This document shows, one piece after another, positions 42,658 to 53,822 of a DNA stretch of 64,000 bases. The stretch covers positions 1 through 64,000 of the forward strand of contig DAISIR010000005.1 of the NCBI GenBank assembly GCA_036821905.1, read 5' to 3'. A model generated the notes under the pieces. The model ran no database searches. It saw nothing but the letters and a program-made list of their open reading frames with translations, and had not been told where the DNA came from. Each line of letters opens with the position of its first letter. The stretch's first letter is position 1. The DNA comes from Brooklawnia sp937867175. Lineage in GTDB: Bacteria; Actinomycetota; Actinomycetes; Propionibacteriales; Propionibacteriaceae. Made by a program: the position numbers and the translations under genes.

Positions 42658-43640
42658 TGAATCCACGCCTGAAGTCGATCCTGGCCAAGACCGCCGTTGC
42701 GGCGGTCGTCTACGTCGGTGTGCTGCTGCTGGTGCAGGTGGGCATCATCGATGCCTATCTGCAGGCCACCATGGTGACCATCTGCGTCAACATCATCTTG
42801 GCGGTCAGCCTCAACCTGGTCACGGGTTTCACCGGACAGTTCTCGCTCGGGCACGCCGGGTTCATGGCGATCGGGGCATACTCGACGGCGCTGATCACGA
42901 TGTCGATGCCGACCGTCCTCGGTTTCATCCTCGGGCTGCTGGTGGGCGCCATCCTGGCGGCACTGGTCGGTTTCCTCATCGGGCTGCCCACCCTGCGGTT
43001 GCGGGGGGACTACTTGGCCATCGCCACGTTGGGCATGGCTGAGATCATCCGCGTCCTGCTGCTCAACTTCGAGTTCAGCAATGGCGCAGCAGGTCTTTCG
43101 GGTATCCCGCAGTTCGTCAACTGGAATTGGCTGTTCGTGCTCACTGCGGGCACGATCGTGCTGATCAGCAACTTCCTCAACTCCCGGCACGGACGCGACT
43201 GCATCGCGGTGCGTGAGGACGAGATCGCCGCCGAATCCATCGGGGTGCGCTCCACCCAGGCGAAGACGCTGGCGTTCAGCGTCGGTGCCTTCTTCGGCGC
43301 CATCGCCGGCGGGGTCTACGCGTCCTACTTCTACTTCATCAAGCCCGACCTGTTCGGCTTCATGCAGTCGATCAACATCTTGGTGATCGTGGTGCTGGGC
43401 GGCTTGGGTTCGATCTCCGGTTCAATCATCGCAGCGATCCTGCTGGCGGTCGTATCGACGCTGCTGCAACCCTTCCCCGAGATCCGAATGATCCTGTACT
43501 CGCTGGTGCTGGTCGTTCTGATGGTCTTCCGGCCGCAGGGCATCATGGGGTCGCGCGAGCTTTCGTTGTCGTTGTTCTCCAAGTTGCTACCGGGCCGACG
43601 CCAGACGCGCACGAAGGTGACTGCGGAGGACGCCGCATGA
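42657..43640 (+). CDS. livM: Branched-chain amino-acid ABC transporter permease LivM
   Basis: The 327-residue permease has eight to nine hydrophobic helices with LivM motifs: LNLVTGFTGQFSLGHAGFMA, LPTLRLRGDYLAIATLGMAE, coupling loop AVREDEIAAESIGVRSTQAK, and VIVVLGGLGSISGSI. It overlaps livH at the start and livG (ATGA) at the end, so all membrane and ATPase subunits are translationally coupled. Confidence 0.94.
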   Translation: MNPRLKSILAKTAVAAVVYVGVLLLVQVGIIDAYLQATMVTICVNIILAVSLNLVTGFTGQFSLGHAGFMAIGAYSTALITMSMPTVLGFILGLLVGAILAALVGFLIGLPTLRLRGDYLAIATLGMAEIIRVLLLNFEFSNGAAGLSGIPQFVNWNWLFVLTAGTIVLISNFLNSRHGRDCIAVREDEIAAESIGVRSTQAKTLAFSVGAFFGAIAGGVYASYFYFIKPDLFGFMQSINILVIVVLGGLGSISGSIIAAILLAVVSTLLQPFPEIRMILYSLVLVVLMVFRPQGIMGSRELSLSLFSKLLPGRRQTRTKVTAEDAA

Positions 43641-44428
43641 GCACCCCGATCCTGGAGGTGACCGACCTCACCCGCCACTTCGGCGGCCTGGCGGCGCTGA
43701 GCAACGTCGACATCACCCTCGAAGCAGGGGAGTTGGTCGGCCTGATCGGTCCCAACGGTGCCGGCAAGACCACCGTCTTCAACCTGCTGACCGGTGTCTA
43801 CCCGCCGTCAGCCGGCACCATCACGTTCACGCCCGCGGGCACCCCGATCAACCTGGCGGGACGCAAACCCTACGACATCTGCCGGGCCGGGGTGGGGCGT
43901 ACTTTCCAGAACATTCGGCTCTTCAAAGACCTGTCGGTGCTCGACAACGTCATCATCGCCATGGAGCAGTCACAGACCTACCCGTTGCTGGGATCGTTCC
44001 TGCACACCCCGGCCTGGTCGACGGCGCGGGCGGAGGTGCGGGAACGCAGCCGCGAATTTCTGAGGGTGCTGAGCTTGGAGGACAAGGCGGACGAAACCGC
44101 CCGCAACCTGTCCTACGGAGACCAACGACACCTCGAGATCGCCCGTGCGCTGGCCACCAATCCGCGGCTGCTGTTGCTTGACGAGCCGGCCGCCGGCATG
44201 AACCCCGCAGAGACAGCCCAGCTGACCGACTTGATCAGCTGGATCCGCAAGAACTATGACCTGACCATCTTGCTGATCGAGCACGACATGAGCCTGGTGA
44301 TGGCCATCTGCGAGCGCATCTACGTGCTGGACCACGGCACTGTGATCTCCTCCGGCACCCCGGACCATGTCCAGCACGACCCGCGGGTGATCGAGGCCTA
44401 CTTGGGTCAGGAGGTCGAGGATGTTTGA
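43637..44428 (+). CDS. livG: Branched-chain amino-acid ABC transporter ATP-binding protein LivG
   Basis: The 263-residue ATPase shows Walker A GPNGAGKTT, the LivG-typical GVGRTFQNIRLFKDLSVLDN, signature LSYGDQRHLEIARAL, Walker B LLLLDEPAAGMNP, and the switch His in LLIEHDMSLVM. The start codon is within the end of livM and the stop is 8 bp inside livF. The signature reads LSYGDQ where the consensus is LSGGQ, which is normal for LivG. Confidence 0.95.
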   Translation: MSTPILEVTDLTRHFGGLAALSNVDITLEAGELVGLIGPNGAGKTTVFNLLTGVYPPSAGTITFTPAGTPINLAGRKPYDICRAGVGRTFQNIRLFKDLSVLDNVIIAMEQSQTYPLLGSFLHTPAWSTARAEVRERSREFLRVLSLEDKADETARNLSYGDQRHLEIARALATNPRLLLLDEPAAGMNPAETAQLTDLISWIRKNYDLTILLIEHDMSLVMAICERIYVLDHGTVISSGTPDHVQHDPRVIEAYLGQEVEDV

Positions 44429-45125
44429 GATCAAGGATCTTCGGGTCAACTTCGGCGGCATCCAGGCGCTCAAGGGCATCTCGCTGAACGTGCAGGCCGG
44501 CGAGGTCGTCACCCTGATCGGGGCCAATGGCGCCGGCAAGACCACGACCTTGCGTACCGCGTCCGGGCTCGAACGACCTGCCTCGGGCCAGATCTGGCTC
44601 GACGGCAAGGATATTACGAAGATCTCCCCCCAGGATCGGGTGAAGCGCGGTCTGGTGCACGTGCCTGAAGGCCGCCGGGTCTTCCCGCAAATGAGTGTGC
44701 TGGAGAACCTTGAACTCGGCGCCTTCCTGCGTCGCGACAGACGAGGTGTGGCGGCCGACCTGGAGCAGGTCTTCCAGCGGTTCCCGGTGCTCGCTGACCG
44801 CCGCACGCAGGACGCAGGCACACTCTCCGGCGGCGAACAGCAGATGCTGGCGATGGGCCGGGCGCTGATGTCAGCACCCAAGGTGTTGCTGATGGACGAA
44901 CCGTCCATGGGTCTGGCGCCACTGTTCGTCCAAGAGATCTTCAGCATCATCGCGGGTATCAACGAAACCGGGACGACCATCCTGTTGGTGGAGCAGAATG
45001 CCAACATGGCGCTGCAGGTGGCCAGCCGAGCGTACGTGATGGAGACTGGCAACGTCGTGCTCAGTGGTCCTGCATCCCAACTGTTGGCGACCGAGGAAGT
45101 GCGCCGCGCCTATCTTGGAGGGTGA
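44421..45125 (+). CDS. livF: Branched-chain amino-acid ABC transporter ATP-binding protein LivF
   Basis: The 234-residue ATPase has Walker A GANGAGKTT, LivF-type VHVPEGRRVFPQMSVLENLE, signature LSGGEQQMLAMGRAL, Walker B VLLMDEPSMGLAP, and the switch region LLVEQNANMAL. With LivG it forms the ATPase pair of the importer. It overlaps livG by 8 bp, and the CBS-ACT gene begins 3 bp downstream. Confidence 0.95.
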   Translation: MFEIKDLRVNFGGIQALKGISLNVQAGEVVTLIGANGAGKTTTLRTASGLERPASGQIWLDGKDITKISPQDRVKRGLVHVPEGRRVFPQMSVLENLELGAFLRRDRRGVAADLEQVFQRFPVLADRRTQDAGTLSGGEQQMLAMGRALMSAPKVLLMDEPSMGLAPLFVQEIFSIIAGINETGTTILLVEQNANMALQVASRAYVMETGNVVLSGPASQLLATEEVRRAYLGG

Positions 45126-45128
45126 CCA

Positions 45129-45770
45129 ATGTTCGTGAAATGGCGGATGACGACCAACCCGTTCACCATTGGGCCGGACGCGACCGTGCCTGAGGCGATT
45201 GAGGTCATGCAAACCAAGAAGGTGCGGAAACTGCCGGTGATGGCCGGCGGCAAGCTGGTCGGCGTGGTCTCACAATCTGACATCGACCGCGCGTCCCCGT
45301 CGGCTGCCACGTCCTTCAGCGCCGGCGAGATCGCCTACCTCTACAGCAAGCTGAAAGTCTCGAAGGTGATGACCCGCAATCCGGTGACGATCAGCCCGAG
45401 CGCACTGCTCGAAGAGGCTGCGATCGTCATGCGCAACCGCCGGATCGAGATGCTTCCGGTGCTCGACGGCGACCAATTGGTCGGGGTGATCACCGAGAGC
45501 GACATCCTCGACGCATTCATCGAGCTGAACGGCGCCCGGGAGAAAGGCACCCGGCTGGTCATTGAGGCAGACGACCGGCCCGGCGTGATGGCCAGGCTGG
45601 CGACCATCACAGGAGACTTCCAGGCGAACATCACCCATATAGCCGTCTACCGGGGCAACCTGGAACGCAGCTTGGTGATTCTGGGCGTCAACACCGTGAA
45701 CACCGAGGAAATGGAACGGCGGATCGCGGAGGAGGGTTTCACCCTCAAATACCGCCTCCGCAATGGTTGA
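45129..45770 (+). CDS. CBS-domain pair with C-terminal ACT domain (AcuB-like)
   Basis: The 213-residue cytoplasmic protein has two CBS domains (PDATVPEAIEVMQTKKVRKL; MTRNPVTISPSALLEEAAIV) with adenosine-binding type ends (GVVSQSDIDRA, GVITESDILDAF) and an ACT-like domain after about residue 140 (GTRLVIEADDRPGVMARLAT). CBS pairs sense adenylates and ACT domains commonly bind amino acids. Its place 3 bp after livF suggests it senses energy state and branched-chain amino acids for the transporter or metabolism; that is inference. The AcuB family shares the architecture. Confidence 0.85.
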   Translation: MFVKWRMTTNPFTIGPDATVPEAIEVMQTKKVRKLPVMAGGKLVGVVSQSDIDRASPSAATSFSAGEIAYLYSKLKVSKVMTRNPVTISPSALLEEAAIVMRNRRIEMLPVLDGDQLVGVITESDILDAFIELNGAREKGTRLVIEADDRPGVMARLATITGDFQANITHIAVYRGNLERSLVILGVNTVNTEEMERRIAEEGFTLKYRLRNG

Positions 45771-45790
45771 AGCCGGGCCGGGCGATCCGA

Positions 45791-46975
45791 ATGGGCAATT
45801 CACTGCGGCGAGGCCTCGTGATGACCCTCGCGGGGTTGGCAATCCTGTCGTTGTTGGTGGGCTGCGATGGTTCGGCCGGTGCGCAGCCCCATTTCGGCCA
45901 GACCATCAAAATCGGGCTGAACCTCGAGACGTCCGGCAATCTGGCTTGGTACGGAGGTGCCGCGCTCAAAGGTGCGCAGATCGCGATCGACGCAGCCAAC
46001 GCGTCCGGCGGCATCGGCGGTAGGCAGGTGCAGGCGATGGTCGTCGACAACATGTCGCAGCCCGGCCGTACGGTTGCCTTGGGCACTCAGCTGATGAGCC
46101 AGGAGAAGGCGCTTGCCGTGCTCGGGCCGGCCACCGAAGATCTCTTCCGGGCGACCGTGACCGTTGCCGACCGGCACGAGATAGTGGCGGTCTCACCCTT
46201 GGCCTGCGGTAGCCGCGTCCTGGCGATGACCGAGCAGGCACCGCACCCTTACGTCTTCCGCAGCTGCTCGGGATACGCCCAGCAGGGCCGGACGATGGCC
46301 AACTTCGCTGCCGCGAACCTGTCAGCACGCAGCGCGTTGGTGCTACGCACGACTGAGGGACCATTCGCAGACTTCGCGGACGCGTTCATCGCCGAGTTCA
46401 CCGCGAGCGGCGGGCAGATCATCGCCGACGAGGTGATCGGCCCGGGCGAGACAGACCTGTCACGCTATGTCACGCAGCTGGCGGAGACACCGGTGGATGT
46501 GGTCTATGTCGCGACCGGGTCCGCCCAGGCAGCGCACCTGATCGGCCAGCTTCGCGGGGCGGGCCTGAAGCATCCGGTGCTCGGCATCGAATCGTTCAAT
46601 GACCCGGTGCTGCGTGACATCGCCGGCGCCGGGGCCCTGACGGGGGTCTACTTCACCGTCGACTTCTCCTCTGCGGACAGCCGGAATCCGCGCGTCCAGG
46701 GATTCATCGACGCGTACCGGAATGCTTGGAACGGGGAGGAGCCCAGCTCGCAGAGCGCGCTGGGCCATGATGCTGCCCTGCTGATCCTCGACGCCATCCG
46801 GCGCGCCAACTCGCCTACCGGTGTCGAGGTGCAGCGCGCATTGGCCGAAACCCAGAACCTTGATGGCGTAACCGGACGGATGAGCATCGGACCCGATCAT
46901 GAGGTGATCAAGGACGGGCTGGTGGTGGAACTAGTCGAAGGTGCGCCGGCGTCAGTTACGCATGTGACGCCCTGA
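45791..46975 (+). CDS. Second branched-chain amino-acid-type substrate-binding lipoprotein
   Basis: The roughly 394-residue lipoprotein has a signal peptide (LRRGLVMTLAGLAILSLL) with lipobox LLVGC (Cys25) and a type 1 periplasmic-binding fold like LivK: IKIGLNLETSGNLAWYGGAA, GGIGGRQVQAMVVDN, LGPATEDLFRATVTVA. It is a diverged paralogue of the first gene of this operon. I chose the ATG at 45791; a TTG at 45767 inside the end of the CBS-ACT gene is an alternative. Two binding proteins for one permease set would widen the substrate range. Confidence 0.85.
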   Translation: MGNSLRRGLVMTLAGLAILSLLVGCDGSAGAQPHFGQTIKIGLNLETSGNLAWYGGAALKGAQIAIDAANASGGIGGRQVQAMVVDNMSQPGRTVALGTQLMSQEKALAVLGPATEDLFRATVTVADRHEIVAVSPLACGSRVLAMTEQAPHPYVFRSCSGYAQQGRTMANFAAANLSARSALVLRTTEGPFADFADAFIAEFTASGGQIIADEVIGPGETDLSRYVTQLAETPVDVVYVATGSAQAAHLIGQLRGAGLKHPVLGIESFNDPVLRDIAGAGALTGVYFTVDFSSADSRNPRVQGFIDAYRNAWNGEEPSSQSALGHDAALLILDAIRRANSPTGVEVQRALAETQNLDGVTGRMSIGPDHEVIKDGLVVELVEGAPASVTHVTP

Positions 46976-46989
46976 GCGAGGCGCCCAAC

Positions 46990-47013
46990 GGGCTGAGGGG
47001 TTCCCCGTGGCCC
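46990..47013. terminator. Hairpin between convergent genes
   Basis: GGGC-TGA-GGGG-TT-CCCC-GTG-GCCC is a nearly symmetric inverted repeat in the 43-bp gap between the second binding-protein gene and gpmA. The innermost loop is tight, so the real fold opens one or two pairs. Confidence 0.5.
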
Positions 47014-47018
47014 GCTGA

Positions 47019-47771
47019 TCAGGTGCCGCCCTCGGCGGCCACCTCCGCGGCTCGGGCGTGTGCCGTGAGCGGGTCGAGGTAGCGGCGGGTCGGCAGACCA
47101 GACCCGAAACTGTAGACCAAGGGTTGGCCGGTCGGCAGGTTGAGTTTCTCCACCTGCTCGTCGGCCAAGTCCTCGACCAACGCGCACAGCGCGCGCAGCG
47201 AGTTGCCGTGCCCGACCACCACCACATGCTGGCCGCAATCAACCTGGCGTCGCAACTCGCGCCAAAGCGGTAGGACGCGAGTGATCACCTCCCGCAGCGA
47301 TTCGCTCATGCCCGGACGCAACGGCCCAAGATCAGTACGCGCCAATTCGCCCCAACTCGACACCAGCGGCGCCGGCGCCGCCGGCGGCTTGCCGTCCATG
47401 GTTCGTCGCCATTCGAAGAAGGCCTCATCGCCGAAGATCTGCTTCACCAAGGCCTTGGGCAGGTTCGTCAGCCAACCGTAATCCCGCTCCGCGAGCCGCC
47501 AGTCACGTGCTGCCGGTGGCAACCCGAGGCGTCCGACGATGACGTCGGCGGTCCGCCAGGCCCGCTGCAGGGGAGTGGTCACCACCGAATCGGCACGTAT
47601 CCCCGAGTTGACGAGCAGATTCGCGGCTTCTTGGCACTGCTGGACCCCGCGCTCGCTGAGCGGCACATCGAGCAGCCCGGTGAATCGTTGCTCGGCGTTG
47701 AAGGTGCTCTCGCCGTGCCGAACGAGCACCAACTCACCGTGGCGCCGGCGCTGGCGTTCAGGCGTAGGCAT
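47019..47771 (-). CDS. gpmA: 2,3-bisphosphoglycerate-dependent phosphoglycerate mutase
   Basis: GpmA interconverts 3- and 2-phosphoglycerate in glycolysis and gluconeogenesis. The 250-residue product has the histidine-phosphatase motif LVLVRHGESTFNAEQRFTG, LAERDYGWLTNLPK, the region VSSWGELARTDLGPLRPGMS, and the second catalytic His in VVVGHGNSLRAL. I chose the ATG at 47771, which overlaps the end of the upstream fructosamine-kinase-like frame by 14 bp. It is the last gene of a minus-strand operon. Confidence 0.93.
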   Translation of the reverse strand: MPTPERQRRRHGELVLVRHGESTFNAEQRFTGLLDVPLSERGVQQCQEAANLLVNSGIRADSVVTTPLQRAWRTADVIVGRLGLPPAARDWRLAERDYGWLTNLPKALVKQIFGDEAFFEWRRTMDGKPPAAPAPLVSSWGELARTDLGPLRPGMSESLREVITRVLPLWRELRRQVDCGQHVVVVGHGNSLRALCALVEDLADEQVEKLNLPTGQPLVYSFGSGLPTRRYLDPLTAHARAAEVAAEGGT

Positions 47772-48174
47772 GTGCCACCTCGACAGCCTGTCGACCGTAG
47801 CCGGAGCCGAACAATTCGGCGTGCACCAGCAGCGGATGGAGCTGGTGAAGCCCGGAACGAAACCGCCAGTCCGGCGCTGAACCGGCGGCTTCGGCATAGG
47901 CGTCCTCGACCACCCGCAGCTGTGGGCAGCCGAACAACGCCAGCATGGCCAGATCGGTCTCGCCGTGGCCGCCGAAGGCTAAGCCGCGACCGAACGCCTC
48001 GGCCATCGCCGCTGTGGTTCGGGCCGGCTTGCGCTTTTCCTCGACCAGCTGGCCGGCGTCCCACTGCAGGACCCGGACGACCGGTGCGCCCGCTGCGGCG
48101 TCCAGCCAGGCCAGGCACTGGGCTTCCCAGCTGATCTGCGCCGGGGTCCCCGCCTTGGTGAAGGACTGGATCAT
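47758..48174 (-). pseudogene. Fructosamine kinase-like gene with catalytic loop deleted
   Basis: The 138-residue product matches pieces of the fructosamine-3-kinase family: an N-lobe piece (FTKAGTPAQISWEAQCLAWL, GAPVVRVLQWDAGQLVEE), then AEAFGRGLA joined directly to FGGHGETDLAMLALFGCP and LHQLHPLLVHAELFGSGYG. Family members have about 250-290 residues; the section with the kinase catalytic loop (HGDLWSGN) and the start of the metal-binding loop is missing, without a frameshift. It is probably inactive, though it may still be translated ahead of gpmA, which it overlaps. Intact enzymes remove sugar adducts from proteins. Confidence 0.72.
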
Positions 48175-48231
48175 AAGGGCTATCGTTGCACGGAAGGCGG
48201 CCGGCGAGGCCCTGACCGGCGTGACCGACTC

Positions 48232-49449
48232 TCAGCAGGGCGCTTCGTGCTGGCGCTGCCAGCGCAGGGTGAAGATCAGCAGTAGCGCCATGGCCAGTTG
48301 CGTCGCGGCAACCACGCCGACCAGCGCCGGCAGCGATGTTTGGTAGAGCCAGCCGGCCAGGGCACCTCCGGACACCGCGGCGACGCCCTGGATGGCGGCG
48401 AACACGCCATAGGCGGTCGCCCGCCGAGCACTGGGCACCAGGTCGGCGACCAGGGCCTTCACGGTGGAATCCTGCAATCCGTTGGCTGCGCCCCAGCAGG
48501 CGACCCCGACCACGGCGACCCATGCCGACTGGCTGAACGCCAGCACCGGGACGGCCGTGACCATCACCGGCAGGACGAACAGAACCCGTGCACCCACCCG
48601 GTCGTAGCTGAAGCCGGTCACCAATGCCGTGACCGCCGACGCCGCCTGCCCGGCCGCGTAGGCCAACGGGATCGCGGCCAGCGGCAGCACGTTCTCGCTG
48701 TCCAGGTGGAATCCGATCACGCCAAAACTGACCAGACCAGCGGTCGCCAATGCTGCGCAGGCGGCGAACAGGAAGAAGCCGGTGCCCAGACCCACCCCGG
48801 CAGCGTCTGCCCACCAGGACCGGGGCTGCGCATCAGGGTCTGGCGGCTTCGGCACCGGGACGCGATCGCGCAACCAGAACAGCAGGCCCAATGCGACGGC
48901 GCCCGGTAGTGCGAGCCAGGCCAGCGCAGGCCGCATCGACCCCGAAGCGGCGATGATCGCGGCCACCATAAGGGGCCCGGCGAAGGCGCCGATCTCGTCG
49001 AGTGCCTTGTGAACGCCGAAACCGCGACCGCGGCCCACCTGTTCAGCCACCTCGGCCAGCAGCGCCGTCTTGGCCGGCGACCGGACCGCTTTGCCGGCCC
49101 GCTCACTCAGAATGAGCGCAGCCGCCACGGCCAGCCCGCCGACACCGAGCGCCGGGGTCACCGCCAGCAACGGAACGCAGACCGCAGTCATCGCATAGCC
49201 GATGATGGTGATCGGCCAATAGGCGCGCGTCCGGTCGGCGAGCGGCCCGGAGACCACCCGGAGGACCAGCGCCATGGCTTCCCCGAGGCCGGTCAATACT
49301 CCGACGACCAGCGCAGATGCCCCCAGCGTCGCCAGCAGCGGGCCGTAGAGTGATCGCCCGCCCTCGTAGACCATGTCTGCGGCGAGGCTGACCAACCCGA
49401 ATCCGGCAACGGCTCGCCAGGCCGATTCACGGGATCCTGCAGCGTCCAC
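48232..49449 (-). CDS. MFS transporter
   Basis: The 405-residue protein has about 12 hydrophobic helices. Major-facilitator features are SLAADMVYEGGRSLYGPLLA in helix 1, the SGPLADRTRAYW loop after helix 2, and RSPAKTALLAEV with GRGFGVHKALDEIGAFAGP before helix 5. The early motif and GxxxDEIG pattern resemble transporters annotated as multidrug or quinolone exporters, but I cannot name a substrate. Its start is 9 bp after the yigZ-like stop, so they are co-transcribed. Confidence 0.88.
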   Translation of the reverse strand: MDAAGSRESAWRAVAGFGLVSLAADMVYEGGRSLYGPLLATLGASALVVGVLTGLGEAMALVLRVVSGPLADRTRAYWPITIIGYAMTAVCVPLLAVTPALGVGGLAVAAALILSERAGKAVRSPAKTALLAEVAEQVGRGRGFGVHKALDEIGAFAGPLMVAAIIAASGSMRPALAWLALPGAVALGLLFWLRDRVPVPKPPDPDAQPRSWWADAAGVGLGTGFFLFAACAALATAGLVSFGVIGFHLDSENVLPLAAIPLAYAAGQAASAVTALVTGFSYDRVGARVLFVLPVMVTAVPVLAFSQSAWVAVVGVACWGAANGLQDSTVKALVADLVPSARRATAYGVFAAIQGVAAVSGGALAGWLYQTSLPALVGVVAATQLAMALLLIFTLRWQRQHEAPC

Positions 49450-49458
49450 CGGCCAAGG

Positions 49459-50136
49459 CTACGCCTGGTCGAACCAGCTCACGGCCCCCCGCACCGGGGA
49501 CGCGGAACCGGACGACAGACCGGCCAGCCGCTCGACGATGGCGTCGATCGCGGTGGGCTCGTCGGGGACGGCAAGGGTGAGCTCGGCATGGTCTGCGGCG
49601 TAACTAGTGGGTTCCAGGTGAACACCCTGGGCCCGCAAGATGGTCTCGATCCGGCCGGCGGCGTCCATCGGCAAAGCTATGGTGAGTTGCCGCATGCGCT
49701 GCCGCGCGACGGTGGGGGCGGCGTCCAAGGTGGCGGCGGCAGTGTCGGAGTAAGCCTGTACCAGCCCTCCAGCGCCGAGCTTGATGCCACCGAAGTAGCG
49801 CACCACCGCGACCAGCACATCAGAAAGTTCGGTGACACCGGGCGAGGTCTGGCGTCCGGTGATGGCCTTGAGGATCGGTGCGCCAGCGGTGCCGCTCGGT
49901 TCGCCGTCATCGCTGGAACGTTGGGTGTCGCGGTCTGCGCCCAGCACGAAGGCGTGACAGACGTGCCGGGCCTCACGGTGTCCGGCTCGCAGTTCGGCCA
50001 GGAAGTCGCGTGCGGCCTGTTCGGTATCGACCCGGGCGGCGTAGCCGATGAACCGGGAGCGCTTGATCTCGACCTCCACGCTGGGACGAGCGCCCGCCCG
50101 CAGCACGACGTAACGGTTGGTGCGTGTCGCGGTCAT
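49459..50136 (-). CDS. yigZ: YigZ/IMPACT family protein
   Basis: The 225-residue protein has the IMPACT N-terminal domain with its signatures EIKRSRFIGYAARVDTEQAA, ARHVCHAFVLGAD, SSDDGEPSGTAGAPIL and VVRYFGGIKLGAGGLVQAYS, and a C-terminal DUF1949-like domain. The biochemical role in bacteria is unclear; eukaryotic IMPACT modulates GCN2. The start overlaps the yaaA stop by ATGA, and the MFS gene follows 9 bp downstream. Confidence 0.92.
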   Translation of the reverse strand: MTATRTNRYVVLRAGARPSVEVEIKRSRFIGYAARVDTEQAARDFLAELRAGHREARHVCHAFVLGADRDTQRSSDDGEPSGTAGAPILKAITGRQTSPGVTELSDVLVAVVRYFGGIKLGAGGLVQAYSDTAAATLDAAPTVARQRMRQLTIALPMDAAGRIETILRAQGVHLEPTSYAADHAELTLAVPDEPTAIDAIVERLAGLSSGSASPVRGAVSWFDQA

Positions 50137-50918
50137 GTGACCGCCGAGCGAACATAGACCGGCGTCCGGTGCGTGGAATGCTCCTCGTCGTAGCAGTAAC
50201 CGGACTCGCCGAAATCGCGCAACCTGCGCAGCGAACGAACCCGGCTGGTGACCACCCAGCCAGCCATCTCACCGCGCGCCCGCTTGGCGAAGAACGACAC
50301 CATCCGACGCTTCCCGGCTGCTGTGATCTCCTCGAAGCGCGGCGAGATGATTTCGGCCGGTATGAGCCTCGGGTCGACCACACCGAAGTACTCCTGCGAC
50401 GCCAGGTTCAACACCACATTGGGGCTGGGAGATTCGGCCAAGTCTGCGGCCAGCAGCTCGCTGACCTGGCCGCCCCAGAACTCGTACAGGTTGCTGCCCT
50501 TGTCGGTGACGAGTTGGGTGCCCATCTCGAGCCGATAGGGCTGGATCAGGTCGAGTGGACGCAGCACCCCGTACAGCCCGGACAGGATCCGGATCGTCTT
50601 CTGCGCCTCGGTGAAGTCGCGTTCATCGAAGCGGGCAGGGGCGGCCAGGCCCTGGTAGACGTCGCCGGCGAACCCCAGCACGGCCGGTCGGGCGTTCTTG
50701 GCCGTGAACGGGGTTTCGAAGTCGCGGTAGCGATCGACGTTGAGCACCGCCAACTCGTCCGAGATCTTCATCAAGGATGCGACCTCGTCGGGTGATTTCG
50801 TACGCAGGACCTCGATCAGCTCGGTGGCGCGTTCCAGTAGCCGCGGCTGTGAGTGCTTGCGCGTGACGGGTCTGGATTCGAAGTCGAGCGACTTGGCGGG
50901 GGACAGCAGCACCAGCAT
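50133..50918 (-). CDS. yaaA: YaaA family peroxide-stress protein
   Basis: YaaA (DUF328) lowers free iron and protects DNA during peroxide stress in E. coli. The 261-residue product has the family signatures LVLLSPAKSLDF at the N-terminus, GFAGDVYQGL, RILSGLYGVLRPLDLIQPYR, and the C-terminal FAKRARGEMAGWV. I chose the ATG at 50918, since 14 extra upstream codons would overlap the divergent UvrA-like promoter. It is the first gene of the operon yaaA-yigZ-MFS-fructosamine kinase remnant-gpmA. Confidence 0.92.
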   Translation of the reverse strand: MLVLLSPAKSLDFESRPVTRKHSQPRLLERATELIEVLRTKSPDEVASLMKISDELAVLNVDRYRDFETPFTAKNARPAVLGFAGDVYQGLAAPARFDERDFTEAQKTIRILSGLYGVLRPLDLIQPYRLEMGTQLVTDKGSNLYEFWGGQVSELLAADLAESPSPNVVLNLASQEYFGVVDPRLIPAEIISPRFEEITAAGKRRMVSFFAKRARGEMAGWVVTSRVRSLRRLRDFGESGYCYDEEHSTHRTPVYVRSAVT

Positions 50919-51030
50919 GAGCCAACCGTACCCACCGGAGCCGTGACAGCTGGTGGACACCAGGGGGTCGCTGCCACTTGATCGAAGCCTTATCGTTCAG
51001 GGGCATCGCCATCGACTCGCAGGAGGCACC

Positions 51031-53433
<2,403 letters not shown>

Positions 53434-53459
53434 TTCAGGGGCGGATGTACTATCGGCCC

Positions 53460-53822
53460 ATGACGACGACCACCGTGACGATGGATGGGCTGGCAGCGCT
53501 GGCACGTTTCGGGCATGCGTTGTCCGATCCGACCAGGGCAGGCATTCTGATGCACTTGCGGCTGCACGACTCGTACCCGGCCCACCTGGCCGAGGAACTG
53601 GGGGTGACGCGCCAGTCAATGTCGAACCACTTGGCGTGCCTGCGTGGCTGCGGCATGGTGGTCGCAATCCCTGAGGGTCGTCGAACCCGCTACCGACTGG
53701 CCGACGAGCGGCTGGCGCACGCGTTGGACGATCTGGCCCAAGTGGTGCAGCAGATCGATCCCGCACTCGTCGACGAGGCGCACCCGATAGCGGCAGGTGC
53801 GCAGGCGGGGAATGAACAGTGA
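53460..53822 (+). CDS. ArsR/SmtB family metal-responsive repressor
   Basis: The 120-residue protein is a winged-helix repressor: LARFGHALSDPTRAGILMHL, HLAEELGVTRQSMSNHLACL and the wing GMVVAIPEGRRTRYRL. The stop overlaps the GTG of the efflux gene, so it almost certainly controls that operon in response to a divalent metal. The Cys in the recognition-helix region (HLACLRGCG) could take part in metal sensing as in CmtR-type proteins; that is a guess. It begins 26 bp after the UvrA-like gene. Confidence 0.9.
   Translation: MTTTTVTMDGLAALARFGHALSDPTRAGILMHLRLHDSYPAHLAEELGVTRQSMSNHLACLRGCGMVVAIPEGRRTRYRLADERLAHALDDLAQVVQQIDPALVDEAHPIAAGAQAGNEQ

Noticed and set aside
53434..53459. A possible ArsR operator formed by two AATTCA-like direct repeats near 53412 and 53433
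   Set aside because: The repeats are short, overlap the end of the UvrA-like gene and are not a clear inverted repeat; not enough for an operator call.
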